The translations under genes and the position numbers were made by a program. Under the pieces are notes generated by a model. That model had not been told where the DNA came from. It ran no database searches and worked only from the letters and a program-made list of their open reading frames with translations. Below, in pieces: positions 1 through 5,077 of a stretch of DNA of 5,077 nt. The first letter of the stretch is position 1; every line of letters begins with the position of its first letter. The DNA comes from Draconibacterium sp. (GTDB taxonomy: Bacteria > Bacteroidota > Bacteroidia > Bacteroidales > Prolixibacteraceae): contig JALUZN010000514.1 in assembly GCA_027011835.1 (NCBI GenBank), positions 1 to 5,077 on the forward strand, given 5' to 3'.

Positions 1-39
1 GAGTATGACTCTCCTGTAGGGGAAAAGCCGACTTATTAA
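1..39 (+). CDS. Possible 3' end of an upstream gene (partial)
   Basis: Frame 1 is open from the window edge and reads EYDSPVGEKPTY before a TAA stop at 37-39. The other two forward frames hit stops within the first 20 bases. Twelve residues are too few to name a family, and an open stretch this short can occur by chance. It is listed because all other genes here run in this direction and a non-coding gap of about 260 bases follows, as expected at a gene end. Confidence 0.3.
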   Translation, partial: EYDSPVGEKPTY

Positions 40-85
40 ATTTTAAACTGCCCCATCAACCCGAAAGTTGAAGTGATCCTATATA

Positions 86-117
86 TTCTTTGTGCTGCGT
101 ATTTGTGATTTACTTTG
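86..117 (+). promoter_or_regulatory. Weak candidate Bacteroidota-type promoter
   Basis: TTACTTTG at 110-117 matches the Bacteroidota -7 consensus TAnnTTTG with one mismatch. At the expected distance upstream lies TTC at 86-88 in place of TTG. A true TTTG at 89-92 is slightly too close. Transcription would begin near 120 and give a leader of about 180 bases for the gene at 301. AT-rich DNA yields such matches easily, so this is only a candidate. Confidence 0.25.
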
Positions 118-200
118 CGTTATATTCCGAAACTCTGTGTGAATTAAATAAGTGTGTTGAAAAATATTGAAAACTTTACCTGTTTCAGGAAAAATAATTC

Positions 201-260
201 AGCACGAATTAAAATCTTTTTCTACTTTTAAGTTGAACACAAAACAGAGAAAATTGTGCT
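201..260 (+). repeat. Imperfect inverted repeat in the leader upstream of the DUF4301 gene
   Basis: AGCAC (201-205) plus AATT (207-210) can pair with AATT (252-255) plus GTGCT (256-260). This gives nine base pairs with one bulged G at 206 and an apical stretch of about 40 bases. If the leader is transcribed, the arm ends about 40 bases before the start codon. The stem is AT-rich and may be chance. Confidence 0.2.
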
Positions 261-300
261 TCGAATTTATAAAAGTTAATTAGGATTTAAACCGGAAAAT

Positions 301-1830
301 ATGTTTACTGAAAAAGACTTAAAACAGATAAAAGAGCGTGGCAGCGAAGTGGTTGTGATTGAGAAACAGATTGAAAATTTTAAAAACGGGTTTCCTTTTT
401 TACAAATTGAAGAGGCTGCGTCGGTAAACAACGGAATAATAAAATTAACCGATACCGAGCTAACTAACCAAATTGACCTTTATAATCAAAAATTGTTGGA
501 AAACATTAAGCCGTTAAAATTTATTCCGGCTTCGGGAGCAGCCAGTAGAATGTTTAAAGCACTTTTCGAGGCAGCAGAAAGTTTTGAAAATGGGGCTTCC
601 GAGGAGGAGGTTTTATCAAAAAACAGTGCCGCCAAAATGTTTGTCGATAATTTTGAGAAATTTGCTTTTGCCACCGAACTGAAAAGTAAAATTGAGAACA
701 GTAAAGAAACAGTTAACAGTAAAACTAAAATTGAATTTCTGCTAAACGAAAATGGGTTGAATTACGGGGCATTGCCAAAGGGTTTGTTAAAATTTCATCG
801 ATATAAAAATGGTGCACGAACACCTTTCGAAGAGCATTTGGTTGAAGGAGCCAATTATGCAAAAGCAAGCAACGGAGTTGCAAATTTCCATTTTACGGTT
901 TCGCCTGAGCATCAGCCTGAATTTGAAAAATTGCTCGATAAAATCAAAGCGGTTTACGAAACCGAGTTGGGTGTTAAAATGAATGTCTCATTCAGTCAGC
1001 AAAAACCATCAACCGACACCATTGCTGTCGATTTAAATAACGAACCCTTTCGCGAAAGCGATGGCAGTTTGCTGTTTCGTCCCGGCGGGCATGGTGCATT
1101 AATCGAAAATTTAAACGATTTGGATGCCGACATTATATTTTTGAAAAACATTGATAATGTTGTCCCCGACCGATTAAAGAAACCCACAATAGATTATAAA
1201 AAAGCTCTGGCGGGTGTTTTGTTAAAACATCAGGAGAAACTGTTTTTTTACCAGAAAGAGTTGAACGAAAAACACCCGGCAGCACTAAACAGTGCTTTTT
1301 TAGCTGCGGCTTCAAACTTTTTGGAAAACACATTAAATACACATCCTGCCAACAATCAATATTATACCGAAAAAGAGCAGTTGTATTACTATTTAAAAGA
1401 GAAATTTAACCGGCCACTACGGGTTTGTGGAATGGTAAAAAATCAGGGAGAGCCGGGTGGCGGTCCGTTTTGGGCAAAAAATAGCGACGGCACGGTGTCG
1501 TTGCAAGTTGTAGAGAGTTCGCAAATAGACCCCGAAAGTGTTCAACAACAAAAAATTGTAAAAAATGCTACCCACTTCAACCCGGTTGATTTGGTTTGCG
1601 GAGTGAAAAATTACAAAGGCGAAAAATACGATTTAACTGCATTCACCGACCCGGAAACCGGATTCATTTCAGAAAAATCGAAAGACGGGAAAACACTAAA
1701 AGCACAGGAGTTACCGGGATTGTGGAACGGTGCAATGAGCAACTGGAATACCCTGTTTGTGGAAGTCCCCATTGAAACATTTAATCCGGTAAAAACAGTA
1801 AACGATTTATTGCGCGAGGAGCATTTGTAA
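301..1830 (+). CDS. DUF4301 family protein, probable UDPGP-like nucleotidyltransferase fold
   Basis: I recognise this 509-residue protein as a member of the DUF4301 family of Bacteroidota, which has no assigned function. It has no signal peptide or membrane segment, so it is probably cytoplasmic. Motifs resembling UDP-sugar pyrophosphorylases appear in the family's order: PASGAASRMFK (76-86) for the GGxGTRL loop; LPKGLLKFH (158-166) for YPKGM; TPFEEHL (174-180) for the segment after it; FTVSPEH (198-204) for the 'mTSe' strand; PGGHGALIENL (261-271) for PPGHG/PDGNG; KNIDN (282-286) for the 'xxVDN' strand; and FNPVKTVNDLL (494-504) for FxPVKxxSDLL. R83, K160, D285 and K498 are the likely nucleotide, metal or phosphate contacts. 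About 70 residues separate the first two motifs, far more than in the known enzymes. The start is the first ATG after an in-frame TAA at 277-279; the next Met (84) lies inside the first motif. The only SD-like site, TAGGA at 281-285, is 15 nt away. The family call is firm, the enzyme class is inference, and the substrate is unknown. Confidence 0.85.
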   Translation: MFTEKDLKQIKERGSEVVVIEKQIENFKNGFPFLQIEEAASVNNGIIKLTDTELTNQIDLYNQKLLENIKPLKFIPASGAASRMFKALFEAAESFENGASEEEVLSKNSAAKMFVDNFEKFAFATELKSKIENSKETVNSKTKIEFLLNENGLNYGALPKGLLKFHRYKNGARTPFEEHLVEGANYAKASNGVANFHFTVSPEHQPEFEKLLDKIKAVYETELGVKMNVSFSQQKPSTDTIAVDLNNEPFRESDGSLLFRPGGHGALIENLNDLDADIIFLKNIDNVVPDRLKKPTIDYKKALAGVLLKHQEKLFFYQKELNEKHPAALNSAFLAAASNFLENTLNTHPANNQYYTEKEQLYYYLKEKFNRPLRVCGMVKNQGEPGGGPFWAKNSDGTVSLQVVESSQIDPESVQQQKIVKNATHFNPVDLVCGVKNYKGEKYDLTAFTDPETGFISEKSKDGKTLKAQELPGLWNGAMSNWNTLFVEVPIETFNPVKTVNDLLREEHL

Positions 1831-1838
1831 TTGTTTCG

Positions 1839-1855
1839 TAATTCGGGTTGAATTA
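1839..1855 (+). other. Small AT-rich hairpin between the DUF4301 and TPR genes
   Basis: TAATTC (1839-1844) and GAATTA (1850-1855) form a six-pair stem around a GGGTT loop, with a possible G-U pair outside it. No T-run follows directly and the stem is AT-rich, so it is weak as an intrinsic terminator. It lies 8 bases after the DUF4301 stop and overlaps the -33 element of the promoter candidate. Confidence 0.25.
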
Positions 1856-1878
1856 TTAATTTCGCAGACTTATTTTTA
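1848..1878 (+). promoter_or_regulatory. Candidate promoter for the TPR-DUF368-aroE operon
   Basis: TTG at 1848-1850 and TATTTTTA at 1871-1878 match the Bacteroidota promoter consensus (TTG at -33, TAnnTTTG at -7) with one mismatch, the final G being A. The element centres are about 26 bases apart, as expected. Transcription would start at about 1881-1883, at the ATG itself, so the mRNA would be leaderless or nearly so. Read-through from the DUF4301 gene is the alternative, since the gap is only 52 nt and has no good terminator. Confidence 0.4.
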
Positions 1879-1882
1879 GCTG

Positions 1883-3301
1883 ATGAAAGAAGAAGACGAA
1901 AAATATAGAGATGAAGATATTGTAGGGGCGGTTAACCGTTTTAAACGTTCTCTTGTTTCCGGGATGACAAAATATTTCGATGTTGCAGAATTTGAAGGAA
2001 TTGTGGAACAACTGCTCGATGAAGGCGATTTTAATGGTGCAGAAATTGCCGCCAAACAGGGCATTCAAATTCACCCCAACGCAATTTCTCTTCAACTAAA
2101 ACATGCGCAGGTTTTAATTAGCCGAGGCGAGTTTAAAGAGGCATTGGAGATGTTAAGCACGGTTGAAAAGATTGAGACGAACAGCCCCGATTTGCACTTA
2201 TTAAAAGGCTCGGCCCAAATGATGACGGGAAACGAATCGGAAGCGTTATTGTCGTTTAAAAAAGCCATAAAATATGCCGGAAGCGAAATCGATGACATTT
2301 TGTACAACATCAGTTCGGCATATATACAGGTGGGCGAAATTCCAAAAGCACTTTTCTATTTGGAGAAGACGATAAAAGCAAATCCTAAAAATGAGATGGC
2401 TTTATATGACCTTGGTTTTTTCTACGACCAAACAGGGAAATACAAAAAAAGCATTAACTATTATAATAAATACCTCGACCTCGACCCGTTTAGTCACGCT
2501 GTTTGGTTTAACCTCGGAACGGTTTACAATAAAACCAACAAGCATAAAAAAGCAATTGAAGCCTACGAATTTGCATTGGCGTTAAAAGACGATTTCTATA
2601 TGGCTCTTTTCAACATTGGAAATGCTTATGCCAATTCCGAAAAATACGAAAAAGCCATTGAGAAATACAAGGAATTTATTGCCGCAGAACCCAATAACGA
2701 TGATGCATACTGCTACATTGGCGAGTGTTACCTGAATTTAAACAAAGAGAAAAAGGCAGCTATCTATTACCGGAAAGCAATTGATATAAATAAGAAAAAC
2801 GATGTTGCCTGGTTGGGGCTGGGATTAATTTTCTGGATAAATAAAGAGTTTGAAGAGAGTATTGTTCACATTAAAAAAGCCATAAAAATAGATGCAAAAA
2901 ATGCAGAATACTGGCTTACTCTCGGAAAAGTAAATGCCAATTACAGTAAAAAGGAGAGTGCAATAAAAGCATTAAAACACGCTGCACGTCTCGATGCCGG
3001 AAACACCGAAATTTGGCTAACCTGGGCAGAATTATTTCTGGCGTTTGATGAGATGAACAATGCCATAAGAATAGTTCGAAAAGGAATAAAGAATAATACC
3101 GATTCGGTTTTAAAATACCGGTTGGTTGCTCTTTTACTCGAATTGGGAAAAGAGAGAGAAGCCTTGAAATTGCTAAAGATTGCGATGGAACAGGAGTTTG
3201 AAATGATTAACTTTCTTTTCGATATTTATCCTGAATCGGCAAGTAACAAAAAACTTAAAAAGGCGGTCGATAAATTTAAAGCCGATAATAATTTCGAATA
3301 A
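1883..3301 (+). CDS. Tetratricopeptide repeat (TPR) protein, cytoplasmic scaffold
   Basis: A 472-residue protein built almost wholly of TPR helix pairs. An acidic N-terminus (1-12) leads into a short non-TPR segment (about 15-36, RF at 19-20 and YFDV at 31-34) that I recall as typical of a Bacteroidota family encoded beside DUF368 genes. Repeats follow from about 36. The central ones keep an exact 34-residue register beginning at 172, 206, 240, 274, 308, 342 and 376, with W/Y, L-G and A at the usual positions (VWFNLGTVYNKTNKHKKAIEAYE is split across 207-229). With the less regular flanking units the total is about 11-12, and the protein ends in a basic tail (456-468). There is no signal peptide or membrane segment, so it probably binds a protein partner in the cytoplasm. 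The start at 1883 is firm: an in-frame TAG lies at 1877-1879 and the next Met (28) is inside the conserved N-terminal segment. The partner is unknown; co-transcription with DUF368 suggests an envelope-related role, which is inference. Confidence 0.9.
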   Translation: MKEEDEKYRDEDIVGAVNRFKRSLVSGMTKYFDVAEFEGIVEQLLDEGDFNGAEIAAKQGIQIHPNAISLQLKHAQVLISRGEFKEALEMLSTVEKIETNSPDLHLLKGSAQMMTGNESEALLSFKKAIKYAGSEIDDILYNISSAYIQVGEIPKALFYLEKTIKANPKNEMALYDLGFFYDQTGKYKKSINYYNKYLDLDPFSHAVWFNLGTVYNKTNKHKKAIEAYEFALALKDDFYMALFNIGNAYANSEKYEKAIEKYKEFIAAEPNNDDAYCYIGECYLNLNKEKKAAIYYRKAIDINKKNDVAWLGLGLIFWINKEFEESIVHIKKAIKIDAKNAEYWLTLGKVNANYSKKESAIKALKHAARLDAGNTEIWLTWAELFLAFDEMNNAIRIVRKGIKNNTDSVLKYRLVALLLELGKEREALKLLKIAMEQEFEMINFLFDIYPESASNKKLKKAVDKFKADNNFE

Positions 3302-3334
3302 TTTCCGTCACCAAAAATTTTCAAAATAGTAAGT

Positions 3335-4276
3335 ATGAGCAGAACAGGAAAACAGTACCTCGTTTTAGTATTAAAAGGAATGGGAATGGGAGCAGCCGAT
3401 GTTGTACCGGGTGTTTCGGGCGGAACAATTGCTTTTATTACCGGTATTTATGAAGAGTTAATAGATTCGATTAAATCGATAAATCTAAGTGCACTAAAAC
3501 TTTTTTTTACAGGGAAATTTGCTGAATTCTGGAGTACCATAAACGGAACATTTTTAATTAGCGTACTTCTCGGAATCGGGATTAGCGTTTTTTCGTTTGC
3601 TAAAGGGTTGGAATATCTGTTAATTCATTTCCCCATTTTAGTTTGGTCGTTTTTTTTCGGGCTAATAGTTGCCTCGGCAATTTATGTTGCCCGCACAATA
3701 AAAACCTGGAATAATGGAACAATACTAGCCGGAATCGCCGGGATTGCAGTGGCTTACTCCATTACCATAATATCGCCGGCCGAAGCAAATACAAGTTATT
3801 GGTTTATTTTTGTTGCCGGTTCAATTGCTATTTGTGCTATGATTTTACCCGGAATCTCGGGTAGTTTTATTTTGGTTCTCCTCGGAATGTATAAGTTTGT
3901 TTTGGCTGCGGTTAGCAATCTCGAAATATCTGTAATTCTAACTTTTATGGTGGGGGCTGCCGTTGGAATTATCGCCTTTTCAAATGTTTTATCGTGGCTG
4001 CTGAAAAAATACCACAACTCTACCATTGCTATTCTTGCCGGTTTTATGGTGGGCTCACTAAATAAAGTGTGGCCATGGAAACAAATTACCGAAACTTTTA
4101 TCGACCGTCACGGCGAAATAAAGCCACTTGTTGAAGTAAATGTTTCACCTTCTGCCTTTGAGAAAATTACCGGAAGCAGCTCTCTCGTTGTTGAAGCTGT
4201 TTTACTTGCAATTGTTGGCTTTGCACTTATTTTTATTATTGAAGGAGTTTCGAAAAAACTGGCAAAATCGAAATAA
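3335..4276 (+). CDS. DUF368 membrane protein, probable undecaprenyl-phosphate transporter (PopT family)
   Basis: A 313-residue polytopic inner-membrane protein. DUF368 proteins (PopT) have been shown to return undecaprenyl phosphate across the membrane for reuse in peptidoglycan and surface-glycan synthesis. The two family signatures are clear: ADVVPGVSGGTIAFITGIYE (21-40) and the related ILPGISGSFILVLLGMYK (170-187). Each has a PGxSG turn followed by a hydrophobic run and G-x-Y/YK, as expected of two duplicated re-entrant half-domains. Further hydrophobic segments lie near 72-90, 100-119, 129-147, 154-172, 198-219, 229-242 and 284-303. A loop at about 244-283 is soluble, and the tail (306-313) is lysine-rich. 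Length and motifs are intact. The ATG is the first in frame after the upstream TAA at 3299-3301, with no SD sequence, 33 nt after the TPR gene. The family call is firm; the exact lipid carried here is inferred from characterised relatives. Confidence 0.93.
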   Translation: MSRTGKQYLVLVLKGMGMGAADVVPGVSGGTIAFITGIYEELIDSIKSINLSALKLFFTGKFAEFWSTINGTFLISVLLGIGISVFSFAKGLEYLLIHFPILVWSFFFGLIVASAIYVARTIKTWNNGTILAGIAGIAVAYSITIISPAEANTSYWFIFVAGSIAICAMILPGISGSFILVLLGMYKFVLAAVSNLEISVILTFMVGAAVGIIAFSNVLSWLLKKYHNSTIAILAGFMVGSLNKVWPWKQITETFIDRHGEIKPLVEVNVSPSAFEKITGSSSLVVEAVLLAIVGFALIFIIEGVSKKLAKSK

Positions 4277-4309
4277 ACTACGTAATTACTCACAACTCAT
4301 TAATGAATT

Positions 4310-5053
4310 ATGAAACGATACGGATTAATCGGCTACCCACTAACACATTCGTTCTCGAAAAGGTACTTTACCGAGAAATTTGAGACGAAAAAGATAGATT
4401 CTACCTATGAGAATTTTGAAATTGACAACATCGATAAATTCCCTGAAATCATAAAAAATAATCCTGAAATTATTGGGCTGAATGTAACCATTCCATACAA
4501 AGAACAGGTGATTCCGTTTTTAGACGAGTTAAACGATTCGGCACGCGAAATTGGTGCAGTAAACACGGTTAAAATTACCCGAAGCCAATCGGGAGTTCAT
4601 TTAAAAGGGTTTAATACCGACACATTCGGGTTCGAGAGTTCGCTAAAACCGCTGCTAAAACCACACCATAATAAAGCATTAATTTTAGGAACCGGAGGTG
4701 CTTCAAAGGCATTAAAATATGTACTTTCAAAGTTGGGAATCGACTTCATTTCTGCATCGATTGAGGAACTGAAAGAGAACGAAATAAGGTACGAAGATAT
4801 TGATGAGGCGATGATGGCCGAACGGTTGCTAATCATTCACGCAACTCCGTTGGGAACTTTCCCGAAAACCGATGCTTGTGCAAATATTCCTTATGAATTT
4901 ATTACCGAAAAACACCTGCTTTTCGATTTGGTTTACAATCCCGAAGTAACACTTTTTTTACAAAAAGGAGCCGAAAAAGGGGCAACCATTAAAAACGGTT
5001 ACGATATGTTGCTTGGGCAAGCCAATAAAGCATACGAAATTTGGAACGAATAA
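4310..5053 (+). CDS. aroE: Shikimate dehydrogenase (3-dehydroshikimate reductase)
   Basis: This enzyme reduces 3-dehydroshikimate to shikimate with NADPH, the fourth step of the shikimate pathway, in the cytoplasm. Shikimate-site residues are all present: S14 and S16 in THSFSK, N58 and T60 with the catalytic K64 in NVTIPYK, N85 in GAVNT, catalytic D104 in FNTD, and Q237 in GYDMLLGQA. The dinucleotide loop GTGGASKA (127-134) and LVYNP (207-211) are also intact. At 247 residues it is shorter than the roughly 270 of E. coli AroE, which fits the compact Bacteroidota form. Two oddities sit in the cofactor half: the NRT/SR-type basic motif after strand 2 reads SAS (148-150) and is followed by an acidic stretch, and the usual Asn of NATP is His (HATP, 177-180). 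The start is the first in-frame ATG after a TAA at 4283-4285, with no SD site. It is the last complete gene of the trio, 33 nt after DUF368. Confidence 0.96.
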   Translation: MKRYGLIGYPLTHSFSKRYFTEKFETKKIDSTYENFEIDNIDKFPEIIKNNPEIIGLNVTIPYKEQVIPFLDELNDSAREIGAVNTVKITRSQSGVHLKGFNTDTFGFESSLKPLLKPHHNKALILGTGGASKALKYVLSKLGIDFISASIEELKENEIRYEDIDEAMMAERLLIIHATPLGTFPKTDACANIPYEFITEKHLLFDLVYNPEVTLFLQKGAEKGATIKNGYDMLLGQANKAYEIWNE

Positions 5054-5066
5054 AACAAAACGATAA

Positions 5067-5077
5067 ATGGATAAAAC
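5067..5077 (+). CDS. Possible start of the next gene (partial)
   Basis: An ATG 13 nt after the aroE stop opens a frame reading M-D-K before the window ends. The A-rich lead and close spacing resemble the other gene junctions here, so it may be the next operon member. Three codons cannot identify it. From memory, a menaquinone-biosynthesis methyltransferase (ubiE/menG) sits near aroE in some Bacteroides, but nothing here tests that. Confidence 0.35.

Larger units (their letters stand above)
40..300. other. Non-coding region upstream of the DUF4301 gene
   Basis: This AT-rich stretch holds no credible reading frame on either strand. A short hairpin (TCAAC at 56-60, GTTGA at 67-71, six-base loop) has no T-run after it, so it is a poor terminator. 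The 8-mer GAATTAAA occurs at 141-148 and 206-213. A weak promoter candidate and a weak inverted repeat are listed separately. I see no tRNA or recognisable riboswitch. It probably carries the promoter and 5' leader of the gene at 301. Confidence 0.6.

Noticed and set aside
56..71. Hairpin TCAAC-CCGAAA-GTTGA as a terminator of the upstream gene
   Set aside because: The stem has only five pairs and is not followed by a T-run, so it does not meet the pattern of an intrinsic terminator.
486..1342. Minus-strand open frames of 62-69 codons inside the DUF4301 gene
   Set aside because: They lie antisense to a clear, motif-rich coding sequence, have no recognisable family features, and are the length expected by chance.
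1856..2310. Minus-strand open frames overlapping the 5' part of the TPR gene
   Set aside because: They are shadows of the TPR gene: low-complexity, Ser- and Phe-rich translations with no motif or start signal.
2391..2585. Plus-strand 64-codon frame inside the TPR gene
   Set aside because: It is an out-of-frame reading of the TPR repeats, rich in Thr and Lys, with no independent evidence.
2054..3250. TPR repeats as a DNA-level tandem repeat or array
   Set aside because: The 102-base periodicity comes from the 34-residue protein repeats; the nucleotide copies are highly diverged, so this is not a recent duplication or CRISPR-like array.
3796..4836. Minus-strand open frames opposite DUF368 and aroE
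   Set aside because: They are antisense to well-supported genes with intact family motifs and show no coding character of their own.
1..5077. A defence system, mobile element or biosynthetic island
   Set aside because: All complete genes belong to conserved chromosomal families, with uniform composition and no transposase, integrase, tRNA-end repeat or inverted terminal repeat.

Overview
The window looks like ordinary chromosomal sequence from a Bacteroidota bacterium. The genes are AT-rich (roughly 40% GC by eye) and there are no convincing Shine-Dalgarno sites. A promoter-like match to the Bacteroidota type (TTG / TAnnTTTG) is present. The protein families DUF4301, a long cytoplasmic TPR protein, DUF368 and a short AroE are a combination I associate with this phylum. 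A marine or sediment Bacteroidia lineage is possible, but this window cannot settle it.

Layout: all genes are on the + strand. Positions 1-39 may be the last codons of an upstream gene. Positions 40-300 are non-coding and hold only a weak promoter candidate and a weak inverted repeat. A 509-residue DUF4301 protein follows (301-1830). After a 52-nt gap with a small hairpin and a promoter-like sequence come three tightly packed genes: a 472-residue TPR protein (1883-3301), a 313-residue DUF368 membrane protein (3335-4276) and a 247-residue shikimate dehydrogenase, aroE (4310-5053). The two gaps inside this trio are 33 nt each, so it is probably an operon. An ATG at 5067 may start the next gene.

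How they fit together: AroE makes shikimate for aromatic amino acids and other chorismate products. DUF368 proteins have been shown to be polyprenyl-phosphate transporters that recycle the undecaprenyl-phosphate carrier used for peptidoglycan and surface glycans. The TPR protein is probably a cytoplasmic scaffold with unknown partner. The DUF4301 protein carries, in the right order, motifs resembling UDP-sugar pyrophosphorylases (UDPGP family), so it may be a divergent nucleotidyltransferase. If so, this gene and the DUF368 gene would both touch envelope glycan synthesis. That link is inference.

There are no mobile elements, CRISPR arrays, tRNAs, rRNAs or broken genes. The points most worth following are the UDPGP-like reading of DUF4301 and the altered cofactor-binding loop of AroE.
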